DNA from: Flemingiibacterium sp045634005
GTDB taxonomy: Bacteria > Bacillota > Clostridia > Oscillospirales > CAG-272
Length of the DNA: 63,436 nucleotides
Assembly (NCBI GenBank): GCA_045634005.1
Contig: JAZQZL010000041.1
Coordinates: forward strand, 1-63,436
Direction: 5' to 3'
The position numbers were made by a program, and so were the translations under genes. Below, piece by piece: positions 33,502 to 43,456 of this stretch. Position 1 is the first letter of the stretch. Every line of letters starts with the position of its first letter. A model generated the notes under the pieces. That model had not been told where the DNA came from. It saw only the letters and a list, made by a program, of their open reading frames with translations, and made no database searches.

Positions 33502-34779
33502 ATGCCGCATACGCCCGTAAAACATAACGCCGCGCCTCCAACAGCCCCTAAAAAGCAAGACAACGATGCGAAAAGCACACCGAAGCTTGACGAATACTAT
33601 TCCTCTGTGAGTCTTGGTTACCGCATCGCCAAATATATAAGCATCGTCCTTTTGGTTGTTTTCGTGATCTTCTCTTTCACCTTCCTTCGAAACGATATCA
33701 CGCTCGAGAATTTGCGCTATCTGCTCAAATTCATCAGCTTTACTAATACCGAAACCTCTATAACCGCACCCAAGATAAATTACGCCTCGGGAGATCCCAA
33801 CCGCCTCGAGCTCTTCATCGGCGACCTTTGCACGCTCTCTCCGTCAGGCTATGCCCTTTACGATTCGCAGGGCAACCAAATAATGTCCGAGCAGATCAGC
33901 TATGCTTCTCCCGTGCTCAAAACAAGCGACGGCTTTGCTCTTTGCTACGATCTCAACGGTCTCGAATACTCGATACTCAACACCTTCACAATGCTTTTCG
34001 AGGGCTCGTCAGAGTTCCCTATAACCGACGCTACTATAGCCAACGACGGAAGCTTTGCGATCGCCTCCTCGTCACGCGAATACCGCACCGCGATCACGGT
34101 CTACAATTCCGACTTTGAGGCTGTTTCGAAAGTTTACAAGAACGATCACCTTATGTCGCTCGAATATATGCCCGACGCATCAAAGATCGCCGTTATGACC
34201 GCAGGCGCGGACGGCGGCAGCTTCTACACCAAAATCGAGCTTATCGTTCCGGGCGAGAGCGCTCCGCTTCACACCGCAATAATCGACGGTCTCGGCTATT
34301 CCCTCTACTACCTTGCCGACTCAATAGCAGCCGTAACCGATGAAGCCGTTTATTTCTTCGATGCAGAGCTTAATCTGAAATCGACCGTCGAGCACACCGC
34401 ACAGCTTGCACTGACCGATACCTCTGCAAAATATCTTATCGCCGTATATTCCGACGGCGTTATCGGCAAAAGCTACGTTATGCGCGTTTTTGATGCAAAC
34501 GGCCGCATGGCTTACGAGGGCTCGTTTGACGGAAAGCTTGTTGGCGTTGACTCCGACGCAAGCGGCGACTACGTGTTTATTCTTACGGGAAATACACTCT
34601 CGCGCGTCAATCTTATCAACAGAAAGATCGGCACTCTCCCCGTTGAGAGCGAAGCTATAGACCTGCTCGTATCCGATCAGCAAACGGTACTCGTCGCGCT
34701 TAAGAATTACGCGCTGACGTATTCTCTCACAGGCTTTGAGGAGCACTATTTCGACAGAGAGTCGAACGACTCAGAGTAA
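33502..34779 (+). CDS. Membrane-anchored beta-propeller-like protein (DUF5711-like)
   Basis: 425 residues: a charged, proline-rich cytoplasmic N terminus (1-40), one membrane helix (about 43-63, ISIVLLVVFVIFSFTF), and an external domain of repeating beta strands resembling a propeller. It fits the clostridial DUF5711 family, which has no known function. Directly followed by cvpA, with only 22 bp between, so the two are likely co-expressed at the envelope. No enzyme motif seen. Confidence 0.75.
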   Translation: MPHTPVKHNAAPPTAPKKQDNDAKSTPKLDEYYSSVSLGYRIAKYISIVLLVVFVIFSFTFLRNDITLENLRYLLKFISFTNTETSITAPKINYASGDPNRLELFIGDLCTLSPSGYALYDSQGNQIMSEQISYASPVLKTSDGFALCYDLNGLEYSILNTFTMLFEGSSEFPITDATIANDGSFAIASSSREYRTAITVYNSDFEAVSKVYKNDHLMSLEYMPDASKIAVMTAGADGGSFYTKIELIVPGESAPLHTAIIDGLGYSLYYLADSIAAVTDEAVYFFDAELNLKSTVEHTAQLALTDTSAKYLIAVYSDGVIGKSYVMRVFDANGRMAYEGSFDGKLVGVDSDASGDYVFILTGNTLSRVNLINRKIGTLPVESEAIDLLVSDQQTVLVALKNYALTYSLTGFEEHYFDRESNDSE

Positions 34780-34801
34780 GTAAAAAAACAAGGAGATCAG
34801 A

Positions 34802-35515
34802 ATGAGTTTTGTTATCGACCTCATTATAATAGCCGTCGCAGTTACTGCGGTATGGCACGGCATTGCCAAGGGATTTGTCAAATCCGGTATGCGCTTTGCC
34901 TCTATAATTATCGCGCTCGTTTGCGCGTTCAGCTTTACCGCACCCGTTTCCGTGTGGCTCGAGGACACATTTGTTAAAGAGCACGTTTCGGATGTGACAG
35001 AGGAAACTCTCTTTTCAATCGTAAATGCGGGCGCGGAACGCCTTGATATTGAGGAGGTTCTCTCCGACCGTCCCGAAGCGCTTTCCAATTTTGCCGAACG
35101 CTTTAAGTTCGATATTTCCGACATCGAAAGCTACTATAACGATTTTCTGGCTAACCTGACACAGTCCGATGCACTCGAGGCTCTGTCCGAGAAGATCGCC
35201 GCCCCAACCTCAAGCGCTATAAGCACTGTATGCGCCGCCGTAATAGTTTTTGTTGCGACTCTGATAGTGTGCGCCATCATCGCTTGGCTTTTGGAGCTTC
35301 TGTGCAAGCTTCCCGTTTTAAAGCAGCTCAATAAGCTTCTCGGAGGACTGTTCGGCGTCGGAAGCGCACTGCTCGCCTCGTGGGCAATTGCCAATATCGC
35401 CGCAGGACTCATTAATGCGCTACAGACAATACGCCCCGATATTTTCAACGAAGCTGTTATCACAGGCTCGTTCATTTTAAGATTCTTCGTTGACAACAGC
35501 CTGATATTATTCTAA
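34802..35515 (+). CDS. CvpA-family membrane protein
   Basis: 237 residues with about four membrane helices and a longer hydrophilic loop between helices 2 and 3 (residues about 55-130). The N terminus (DLIIIAVAVTAVWHGIAKGFVKSGMRF) and the C-terminal GGLFGVGSALLAS stretch match CvpA, a colicin-V-production/envelope protein of unclear role. AGGAG precedes the ATG. In B. subtilis the homologue is YshB, next to mutSB. Confidence 0.85.
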   Translation: MSFVIDLIIIAVAVTAVWHGIAKGFVKSGMRFASIIIALVCAFSFTAPVSVWLEDTFVKEHVSDVTEETLFSIVNAGAERLDIEEVLSDRPEALSNFAERFKFDISDIESYYNDFLANLTQSDALEALSEKIAAPTSSAISTVCAAVIVFVATLIVCAIIAWLLELLCKLPVLKQLNKLLGGLFGVGSALLASWAIANIAAGLINALQTIRPDIFNEAVITGSFILRFFVDNSLILF

Positions 35516-35567
35516 AAACCGAAAACAAGTACAAACCACTCGCTAAACCAGAAAGGAACCTTTGTAA

Positions 35568-37874
35568 ATGGAAATGTGTGCAAGATGCCACAAGCGTGTC
35601 GCTGTGGTATACGTCACTAAAATTGAAAACGGTGAAACCGTAACCGAGGGCATTTGCCTGAAGTGCGCCAAGGAGCTTGGCATCAAGCCTGTAAACGATA
35701 TTCTTGAAAAGATGGGCGTGCCTGCCGATTCTATAGACGAGCTTGATGCGGAGCTTGAAAATATGGCAGAGCAGATGACCGAGCTTGTCGCCGCAGAGCC
35801 CGAGGAGGGCGGCGAGGGACGCGCACCGTCGATAAATCTGTCCGAGCTTTTCGGTAGCTACGGCTTTGGTAAGCCTGCCCCCAAAAACGAGGAGGGCAAA
35901 TCCGACAAAAAGCAGGACGGCAAGCCGAAGGGTGCGCCGAGCAAGCTCAAATATCTCACCAACTACTGTAAGAACCTCACGGCATCTGCCGCAGAGGGAA
36001 AGCTTGACCGTATCGTAGGACGCGAGCGTGAGCTTGACCGCGTTATACAGATTCTCTCGCGCCGTCAAAAGAACAACCCCTGCCTTATCGGCGAGCCCGG
36101 TGTCGGCAAGACCGCAATAGCAGAGGCGCTCGCACTTAAAATAGCCGAGGGCAATATTCCCACGCGCCTGCGTGACAAGCAGGTATATCTCGTTGATCTC
36201 ACCGCCCTTGTTGCAGGAACACAGTTCCGCGGACAGTTCGAGTCGCGCATACAGGGCCTTATCACAGAGGTCAAGGAGCAAGGCAACGTTATCCTCGTTA
36301 TCGACGAGGTTCACAATATAGTCGGCGCAGGCGAAGCCGAGGGCGCGATGAACGCCGCAAATATAATGAAGCCTGCCCTCTCGCGCGGTGAAATTCAGGT
36401 CATCGGAGCTACCACTATGAACGAGTACCGCAAGCACATCGAAAAGGATTCCGCGCTCGAGCGCCGATTCCAGCCCGTTATGGTTAACGAGCCGTCGGTT
36501 GAGGAATCCTATGAGATAATCCGCGGCATCAAGCATTACTACGAGGACTACCACGGCGTTACTATCAGCGACGACATCGCAAAGCGCGCCGTCACGCTCG
36601 CAGAGCGATACATCACCGACCGTTTCCTTCCCGATAAGGCGATAGACCTTATTGACGAGGCATCGGCTCACGTTTCGCTCGCAAACGTGCTGCTCGACGA
36701 TTTCAACGTATGCTCAAACGACCTTGACGAAAAGCGTTCGCAGATCGAAGCGCTTGAAACTCACAGCGATGAGCTTCCCGACGAGGAGCGCTACCGTCAG
36801 ATAGCAGAGCTTAAGACCGAGGAAATGCGCCTTGCAAAGCGCGTTGAGGAGCTTCGCCCCGCGGCAGAAAAGCGTCCCGAGGTTACAAACGAGCATTTAG
36901 CTGACGTTATTGAGATATGGACCGGTATTCCGGCAACAAGCATCACCGAGAACGAGTTTTTACGCCTTGACAGGCTTGAGGCGCGCATCAAGGAGCACAT
37001 CATCGGTCAGGACGCGGCTGTATCCGCTGTCGTACGTGCGATAAAGCGCGGACGCGCAGGCGTTACAAGCAAGCGCAAGCCCGTTTCCTTTATATTCGCA
37101 GGTCCGACGGGCGTCGGTAAGACCGAACTTGTAAAGACAATCGCGCGCGACCTCTTTAATACTCCCGACGCGCTTATTCGCATAGATATGTCCGAATATA
37201 TGGAAAAGCACGCTGTGTCAAAGATCATTGGCTCACCTCCCGGCTACGTCGGCTTTGACGAGGCAGGACAGCTTACTGAGAAGATACGCCGTCACCCCTA
37301 CTCTGTTGTGCTTCTCGACGAGATCGAAAAGGCGCACCCTGACGTCTTAAACATTCTTCTTCAGATACTCGACGACGGCAAGATAACCGATTCTCACGGA
37401 CGCGTAGTTGACTTCTCTAACACGATACTCGTTATGACGACGAACGCAGGCTCGTCCGTAGGATCTGCCCGCGCAGGATTTGGCGGCGCGGAGAATGCTT
37501 CCCTTGCCGAAAACAAGACGGAAAAATCCCTCTCGGAATTCCTCCGTCCCGAGTTTATCAACCGAATCGACGAGATCATCACCTTCCGCGCACTTGAACA
37601 AACAGACTTCGCGCGCATCGCCGCAATTATGCTCGGCGAGCTTCGTGATGCACTCGCAGAGCGCGATATGAAGTTCACCTGGACTGAAGAAGCCGCCGCA
37701 CTCATTGCAAAGAATTCCTACTCGCGCAAATACGGCGCACGCAACCTTCGCCGCTATATCCAGACCGAGGTTGAGGATAAGCTTGCCGCTGAGATTATCT
37801 CGAAGTACGATGCTCCGCTCTCTGTTGCTGCCCTTACTGTGCGCGACGGTTCACTCGCGTTTGATCTCGTATGA
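35568..37874 (+). CDS. clpE: ClpE-like AAA+ unfoldase with N-terminal zinc finger
   Basis: 768 residues. A four-Cys zinc finger (Cys4, Cys7, Cys30, Cys33) opens the protein, as in ClpE. An acidic, Glu/Lys-rich linker (about 70-125) leads to the first AAA+ module (Walker A GEPGVGKT, Walker B VILVIDEVH), a UVR/M-type coiled-coil insert (about 395-430), and the second module (Walker A GPTGVGKTE, Walker B VVLLDEIEKAH, sensor and arginine residues). The segment RAGFGG aligns with the ClpP-docking loop (VGF in ClpC), so it may feed ClpP. ClpE is a heat- and oxidative-stress unfoldase. The last four bases overlap the start of the pseudo-ATPase gene. No CtsR/HrcA operator is obvious upstream. Confidence 0.9.
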   Translation: MEMCARCHKRVAVVYVTKIENGETVTEGICLKCAKELGIKPVNDILEKMGVPADSIDELDAELENMAEQMTELVAAEPEEGGEGRAPSINLSELFGSYGFGKPAPKNEEGKSDKKQDGKPKGAPSKLKYLTNYCKNLTASAAEGKLDRIVGRERELDRVIQILSRRQKNNPCLIGEPGVGKTAIAEALALKIAEGNIPTRLRDKQVYLVDLTALVAGTQFRGQFESRIQGLITEVKEQGNVILVIDEVHNIVGAGEAEGAMNAANIMKPALSRGEIQVIGATTMNEYRKHIEKDSALERRFQPVMVNEPSVEESYEIIRGIKHYYEDYHGVTISDDIAKRAVTLAERYITDRFLPDKAIDLIDEASAHVSLANVLLDDFNVCSNDLDEKRSQIEALETHSDELPDEERYRQIAELKTEEMRLAKRVEELRPAAEKRPEVTNEHLADVIEIWTGIPATSITENEFLRLDRLEARIKEHIIGQDAAVSAVVRAIKRGRAGVTSKRKPVSFIFAGPTGVGKTELVKTIARDLFNTPDALIRIDMSEYMEKHAVSKIIGSPPGYVGFDEAGQLTEKIRRHPYSVVLLDEIEKAHPDVLNILLQILDDGKITDSHGRVVDFSNTILVMTTNAGSSVGSARAGFGGAENASLAENKTEKSLSEFLRPEFINRIDEIITFRALEQTDFARIAAIMLGELRDALAERDMKFTWTEEAAALIAKNSYSRKYGARNLRRYIQTEVEDKLAAEIISKYDAPLSVAALTVRDGSLAFDLV

Positions 37875-40693
37875 AGATAAACGAAACAGTCGAGGCGTGG
37901 TACAATCAGTCCATTGAGCAGGCTGAAAAACGCTTCGACACCGACCGCGGACGCGGACTTACGCGCGCAGCATACGCAAAATCGCGGCGCGAGCACGGCA
38001 AAAATAACGTTTACACAAAGCAAAGCGGCGATTTAAAAAAGCTTATTCCCACAGATTATGCCGCCTTGCTGCTTATAGTCGCGCTTATAGCCGCATCGGT
38101 GTTTGACGTTCCTCTTGCAACCAGTGCCATACTCTTTATGCTCATTATCAACTACGCGGCGGCGATATTCACATATTTCAAAGCACAAAAGGTGCTTGAC
38201 GGTATGGTTGAATATTCCCTGCCCACGGCAAAGGTCGTACGCGACGGAAAGCTGATGCTCGTTGATATGCGAGCGCTTGTGCCGGGTGACGTCGTATGCC
38301 TCGGTGCAGGTGACGTTGTGCCTGCCGATTGCCGTCTTACCTCGTCTGACGGTCTTTACATTAACGAGTCACCGCTGACGGGTGCCAGATCGTCCGTATT
38401 TAAGGATGCGGATTTCACGCACTTTACGGAAACGCTCTCGATAGATAATCAAAAGAATATGGCGTTCGCGACAACTATAGTCACCGCAGGCACTGCACGC
38501 GCGATTGTAGTCGCGACGGGCGACAAAACCGCGGCGCGAATGCTTGATAAGGTGAAGCCGCTCGCAACGCACGAAAACTTAAGGATTCTTCGCACGCTGA
38601 AGAAATACTGCTCCGCGTGGTCGCTGTCGATGCTTGCACTTGTGTTCCTTATTACACTTATCAATCTGTTTGTACCGAACAGCTCGGGCGTATTCGGCGC
38701 GTTCTTAACCGGTATTTCACTTGCAGTTGCTGCGATGAGTGAGCTTTACGTCACGTTTGGATACATAATCGTTGGATGCGGCGTGTTCGGCGCTATGAAG
38801 CGTCGCCGCGACGTAAATATCGGAGCTATAATAAAGAACGCAGAAAAGATTGCAGATCTTAAGGAACTGACCACGCTGATCGTTCCAAAGGACGGCGTTA
38901 TCACAAGCTCACACTCCGTTGTTGATAAGATATACACCTCGCGCACGCTTTACAGCGCTACCGACGTTGACCGTGTAGAACGCATACGCAGCGCAGTGCT
39001 CGCCGGCGTTATCTCCACGGGCATATACGGCGCCGGGCTTACCTCGCTTTCGGAAAGCTCGCGCAAAATAACCCCCGAGGAGGAAGCGATAATCGACGTC
39101 GCACAGTCGCTCGGGCTATACAACAGCAACATCGACCGTTCCCACCCGATAATCGAGCATATGCCGTCGGGCGGCGCTTCAAAGTTTGAAACAACACTCA
39201 CGGTCGACTCTGACACACGCTATCTCGCGGTCTGCCGCGGTGACGCCGAGGCCATACTTAATGCGTGCGAATACTACGTGGAAAACGGTCGCATTTTCAA
39301 AATGACCACCGAGGACAGACTCGAATTTTTGAGCGTTGCGACAAGTCTTACCAAAAGCTCCTACCGCGTTGTCGCGATGGGTACGGGCGTTACAGGCTAC
39401 AACAACCTGCAGCGGATCGGTTCAATACAGTCAGATCTTACCTTCGAGGGCTTCCTTGCTGTACGCGAGCCGTTGGGCGCCGGTATTGCACAGACAATAT
39501 CGCGTCTTAAGAGCGCAGGAATACGCGTGATTATGACGACCGACAACTATGCCGAAAACGACAGGTACATCGCGATGTCCGTCGGTATCATCGAAAACGA
39601 GAGCGGAATACTCTCGGGCGCACAGGCTGACACGATGCATGAGAATCTTCTTCGCACAAACATTCCTCTCTACGGAATGTACGTTGGAGTATCAAAGCCT
39701 CAGCTTTCAAGAATCGTAAAGATGATGCAGGACGACGGAGAGCGCGTGGGACTTTTAACGGGCGGTATAGGCGGCGCACTTCTTTTGAAGAATTCCGACG
39801 TCGGCTTCACGCAAAGCGTCACTATCTCTCCCAAGGCAAAGCGCTCCGGAATAGATATCCGCTCGCATCAGACACCTGCCTACTCGCGTATTGCAGGTCG
39901 CGGAAGCTTTGAGTCCGAGGCATTAAAGCTCATATCCGACGTCGTTATTTCCGACGCAGACGATCAGGGCGGAGGCGGATTTTCCGCTATGGTATCGGCA
40001 CTCGAGTATTCGCGTACGATCTACAAAAATATACTTCGGATGGTCAGATACTTAACGACCTCGCAGCTAGCACGCGTGTTCATAACGCTCGGCTCGCTTG
40101 TTGTGGGCGTTACGGCGCTGACTCCCGTACAGCTTATATTCAGCGGTCTTATCATAGACCTTGCGGCAATACTTGCATCTGCTTTCGCAAGACCGTCACA
40201 CAACGTGCTTGCCATTAAGGATACCGCAGAGCAATCGCTTGAGCGGCCGCTTATGATGAACGTTCGTATAGCGCTATTTGCGCTGGTGCAGGCGCTTTTG
40301 ATGCTTATCGTGTATCCTGTCCTGAACGGGCTCGGATTCGCGCTCAGCGCCGCGGAATTTTCCTCTGCCGCATTTATCACGTTCACAGTCTGCCAGCTTA
40401 TCAATTTCGCTTCGCTTGCTTCCGAAAAGAGTATCTTCAGACCGGGAATGCGCGTATCTGCAAGCTATACGCTGTTCGGCGCAGGTATCGTTGCTTTTAT
40501 AGCCGTCGCGATGCTTATCCCGTCGCTCGGTTCGATTTTCGGAATAGTACCGCTCTCACTGCCCACAATAACAGCCTCGGCTGTGGTGTCGCTTCTGACG
40601 CTTGCGCTCAATGAGGTGTACAAAATCGTTGCAGGAAGCGAAAAGCTTGACAGCATCCGAAAAAAATTTCCCTTTATTCCCTTTTCTCGCTAA
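37871..40693 (+). CDS. P-type ATPase homologue lacking all catalytic motifs (pseudo-ATPase)
   Basis: 940 residues with the complete P2-type layout: cytoplasmic N terminus, helices at about 62-105 and 248-300, A domain between them, P/N region 310-680, six C-terminal helices. Yet each key motif is altered: TGES is TGAR (170-173), the M4 PEGL is SELY (290-293), the phosphorylation loop DKTGT is replaced by VPKDG around 338-342, KGA is RGD (456-458), the DPPR region is EPLG (533-536), TGD is TTD (556-558) and GDGVND is GGIGGA (631-636). The frame is intact with no stop or frameshift, so it is kept under selection, presumably as a non-pumping receptor, scaffold or leak gate. It is translationally coupled to clpE (ATGA overlap). 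Homology to ion-pumping P-type ATPases is clear; activity is not expected. Confidence 0.85.
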   Translation: MKINETVEAWYNQSIEQAEKRFDTDRGRGLTRAAYAKSRREHGKNNVYTKQSGDLKKLIPTDYAALLLIVALIAASVFDVPLATSAILFMLIINYAAAIFTYFKAQKVLDGMVEYSLPTAKVVRDGKLMLVDMRALVPGDVVCLGAGDVVPADCRLTSSDGLYINESPLTGARSSVFKDADFTHFTETLSIDNQKNMAFATTIVTAGTARAIVVATGDKTAARMLDKVKPLATHENLRILRTLKKYCSAWSLSMLALVFLITLINLFVPNSSGVFGAFLTGISLAVAAMSELYVTFGYIIVGCGVFGAMKRRRDVNIGAIIKNAEKIADLKELTTLIVPKDGVITSSHSVVDKIYTSRTLYSATDVDRVERIRSAVLAGVISTGIYGAGLTSLSESSRKITPEEEAIIDVAQSLGLYNSNIDRSHPIIEHMPSGGASKFETTLTVDSDTRYLAVCRGDAEAILNACEYYVENGRIFKMTTEDRLEFLSVATSLTKSSYRVVAMGTGVTGYNNLQRIGSIQSDLTFEGFLAVREPLGAGIAQTISRLKSAGIRVIMTTDNYAENDRYIAMSVGIIENESGILSGAQADTMHENLLRTNIPLYGMYVGVSKPQLSRIVKMMQDDGERVGLLTGGIGGALLLKNSDVGFTQSVTISPKAKRSGIDIRSHQTPAYSRIAGRGSFESEALKLISDVVISDADDQGGGGFSAMVSALEYSRTIYKNILRMVRYLTTSQLARVFITLGSLVVGVTALTPVQLIFSGLIIDLAAILASAFARPSHNVLAIKDTAEQSLERPLMMNVRIALFALVQALLMLIVYPVLNGLGFALSAAEFSSAAFITFTVCQLINFASLASEKSIFRPGMRVSASYTLFGAGIVAFIAVAMLIPSLGSIFGIVPLSLPTITASAVVSLLTLALNEVYKIVAGSEKLDSIRKKFPFIPFSR

Positions 40694-40697
40694 AATA

Positions 40698-40726
40698 TTG
40701 ACAACCACACTCGGTTGTGATATAAT
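40698..40726 (+). promoter_or_regulatory. Consensus sigma-A promoter of alaS
   Basis: TTGACA (40698-40703), 17-bp spacer, TATAAT (40721-40726). Dyad ACAACC-ACACTC-GGTTGT lies between them and is a possible operator. No T-box leader is present. Confidence 0.85.
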
Positions 40727-40770
40727 TTTATATTGATGTTAAAACAAATTTCTTTGGAGGATCTATAATA

Positions 40771-43401
40771 ATGAAATGGACAGGACTTAACGAGCTTCGC
40801 GAGAAGTATCTTTCCTTCTTTGAGTCGAAGGATCATCTTAGACTTCCCAGCTTTTCGCTCGTTCCCAACAACGACAAATCGCTTCTGCTTATCAACTCGG
40901 GTATGGCGCCGATGAAGAAGTTCTTCACGGGTGAGGTTGAGCCTCCGCGCCGCAGAGTCACCACCTGCCAAAAGTGTATCCGTACTCCCGACCTTGAGCG
41001 CGTTGGTAAGACCGCGCGTCACGGTACTTACTTCGAAATGCTCGGTAACTTCTCCTTCGGTGACTACTTCAAGGAAGAGGCTATCGCATGGGCGTGGGAG
41101 TTTCTCACTGTTACTCTCGAAATTCCGGGCGATCTTCTTTGGCCGTCCATCTATGAGAACGACGACGAGGCATATGATATCTGGGTAAACAAGATCGGCG
41201 TAAATCCCGCTCACGTAGTTCGTCTTGGTAAGGCGGACAACTTCTGGGAGCACGGCTCCGGTCCTTGCGGTCCTTGCTCCGAGATCTACTTCGACCGCGG
41301 CGAAAAGTATGGCTGCGGTTCTGCTGACTGCAAGCCCGGCTGCGACTGCGACAGATATATGGAAATTTGGAACAACGTATTCTCGCAGTTCAACAATGAC
41401 GGCAACGGCAACTACACCGAGCTTTCACAGAAGAATATCGACACCGGTATGGGTCTTGAGCGTCTTGCTTGCGTAATGCAGGGCGTTGACAACCTTTTCG
41501 AGGTTGACACCGTAAGAAGCGTACTCGATACCGTATGTAAGATCGCAGGCAAGACCTACGGTAACGGCGGCGACACCGACGTTTCCATCCGCGTTGTAAC
41601 CGACCACATCCGTTCGGCTACGTTTATGATTTCCGACGGCGTTATTCCCTCCAACGAGGGTCGCGGCTACGTTCTTCGCAGAATCCTTCGCCGCGCAGCT
41701 CGTCACGGTAAGCTTCTTGGCATCAACCGTCCGTTCCTTACCGAGCTTTGCGAGGTGGTTGTTGAAACCAACAAGGCAGGATATCCCGAGCTCGTTGAAA
41801 AGCACGACTACATCATCAAGGTTATCTCTATGGAGGAGGAGCGCTTCGACGCTACCATCGACGCAGGTCTTTCTATTCTCTCGAACCTCATCAAGCGTGC
41901 TCTGACCGACGGTGCTGATACCATCTCCGGCGACGAGGTGTTCAAGCTTTACGACACCTTCGGCTTCCCGATCGACCTCACCCGTGAGATCGCGGCTGAA
42001 CAGAACCTTAACATCGATGAAGAAACCTTCACAAAGCTTATGGACGATCAGAAGAAGCGCGCAAGAGACGCTCGCGGCAACATCAGCGGCTGGAGCGACA
42101 GCTCGAAGCTGCTTCTCGACGGTCTTGCAAAGACCGAGTTCACCGGCTATACTGAAACTGTAACCGACGGAGCAAAGGTTCTCGCAATCATCGTTGACGA
42201 CGAGAGCGTTGACACTGTTACTGAGGGCGACTTCACCCTTATCCTTGACAAAACTCCCTTCTACGGTGAAGGCGGCGGTCAGGTAGGCGACACCGGTACT
42301 ATTTACGACGCCGACACAATGATCAGCGTCACCGATACCAAAAAGTCCGACGGCGTTTATATCCACCTCTGCACTGCAGTAAACGGCTCTGTAAAGGTAG
42401 GCGATACCGTTCGCGCAGAGGTTGACAGCGCACGCCGTTCGGCAATTATGCGCAACCACTCCGCAGCACATCTTCTTCAGGCGGCTCTCCGTCAGGTGCT
42501 TGGCTCTCACGTTGAGCAGGCAGGCTCCTTTGTTGACGAGCAGCATTGCCGCTTCGACTTCACTCACTTCGCGGCACTTACCGCAGAGGAAATCCAGAAG
42601 GTTGAGGCTCTTGTAAACGCACACATCCTCCTTGGCGAAACCATCGTAACCAAGGAAACCGATATCGACACCGCAAGAAGCGAGGGGGCTATGGCACTCT
42701 TCGGCGAGAAGTACGGTGCAGTAGTTCGTATGGTAAAGATGGGCGTGTTCTCCACCGAGCTTTGCGGCGGTACACACCTTGACAACACCGCGAAGGTTGG
42801 TCTTTTCAAGATCGTCGGCGAATCCTCCGTTGCGGCTGGCGTACGCCGTATCGAGGCTATTACCGGTCTTGGCGTGCTCGCGCATATCAAGGCACAGGAA
42901 AAGACTATCACAGATACCGCTCGCGAAATGAAGACTAATCCCGCAGAGATCGTTAAGCGCGCAACCCAGCTCACCGAGGAATTAAGGAGCGCAAAGAACG
43001 AGATCGATGCACTTAACGCAAAGATTGCGGCTTCCAAGACCGCTGACATTATGGACGGTGCAGTTAAGGTTGGCGCAGTTACCGTTGTTGCTTCGCTCAC
43101 CGAGGGTATGACTCCCGACGCGGCACGTCAGGTTATCGACGATCTCAAGGCAAAGGACGATGCTATCGTTGTTCTCCTTGCAACTAACATCGACGGCAAG
43201 CTTAATCTCGTTTGCGGATGCGGTAAGGCTGCAGTTGCAGCAGGCGCAATGGCAGGCAAGATCGTAGGCGCGGCAGCGGCTATCGCAGGCGGTAAGGGCG
43301 GCGGACGTCCTGACAGCGCAATGGCGGGTGCTGCTGATGCATCGAAGCTCGCTGATGCAGTTGCAGCTGTTCCCTCTATCGTTGAAGGAATGCTTAAGTA
43401 A
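40771..43401 (+). CDS. alaS: Alanyl-tRNA synthetase
   Basis: 876 residues in the usual order: class II catalytic core (about 1-240, with TGMAPMKKFF-type motif 2 region and motif 3), tRNA-recognition helices, the editing domain (zinc-binding HSAAHLL and CGGTHLDNTA motifs around 570-670), and the C-terminal coiled coil and DHHA1 domain (AGAAA region glycine-rich, KIVGAAAAIAGGKGGGRPDSA). Codon use is strongly biased, in line with high expression. GGAGG precedes the ATG. Convergent with hydF and sharing its terminator. Confidence 0.97.
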   Translation: MKWTGLNELREKYLSFFESKDHLRLPSFSLVPNNDKSLLLINSGMAPMKKFFTGEVEPPRRRVTTCQKCIRTPDLERVGKTARHGTYFEMLGNFSFGDYFKEEAIAWAWEFLTVTLEIPGDLLWPSIYENDDEAYDIWVNKIGVNPAHVVRLGKADNFWEHGSGPCGPCSEIYFDRGEKYGCGSADCKPGCDCDRYMEIWNNVFSQFNNDGNGNYTELSQKNIDTGMGLERLACVMQGVDNLFEVDTVRSVLDTVCKIAGKTYGNGGDTDVSIRVVTDHIRSATFMISDGVIPSNEGRGYVLRRILRRAARHGKLLGINRPFLTELCEVVVETNKAGYPELVEKHDYIIKVISMEEERFDATIDAGLSILSNLIKRALTDGADTISGDEVFKLYDTFGFPIDLTREIAAEQNLNIDEETFTKLMDDQKKRARDARGNISGWSDSSKLLLDGLAKTEFTGYTETVTDGAKVLAIIVDDESVDTVTEGDFTLILDKTPFYGEGGGQVGDTGTIYDADTMISVTDTKKSDGVYIHLCTAVNGSVKVGDTVRAEVDSARRSAIMRNHSAAHLLQAALRQVLGSHVEQAGSFVDEQHCRFDFTHFAALTAEEIQKVEALVNAHILLGETIVTKETDIDTARSEGAMALFGEKYGAVVRMVKMGVFSTELCGGTHLDNTAKVGLFKIVGESSVAAGVRRIEAITGLGVLAHIKAQEKTITDTAREMKTNPAEIVKRATQLTEELRSAKNEIDALNAKIAASKTADIMDGAVKVGAVTVVASLTEGMTPDAARQVIDDLKAKDDAIVVLLATNIDGKLNLVCGCGKAAVAAGAMAGKIVGAAAAIAGGKGGGRPDSAMAGAADASKLADAVAAVPSIVEGMLK

Positions 43402-43419
43402 TTCTCATACAAAAAAGAT

Positions 43420-43447
43420 TCACGGACAACCGTTTGGTTGTCCGTGA
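43420..43447. terminator. Bidirectional terminator between alaS and hydF
   Basis: Perfect 12-bp arms TCACGGACAACC / GGTTGTCCGTGA around GTTT, with T and A runs on either side. Confidence 0.92.
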
Positions 43448-43456
43448 TTTTTTATT

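Noticed and set aside
35472..36671. 399-codon minus-strand open frame
   Set aside because: Antisense of the ClpE-like gene.
37871..40693. Ordinary ion-pumping P-type ATPase
   Set aside because: All catalytic motifs are replaced, so pumping is unlikely despite the fold.
40700..40770. T-box leader before alaS
   Set aside because: The leader is only about 40 nt and lacks the T-box sequence and specifier stem.
41425..42885. 486-codon minus-strand open frame
   Set aside because: Shadow of alaS; no homology to any family, and the sense frame is a full alanyl-tRNA synthetase.
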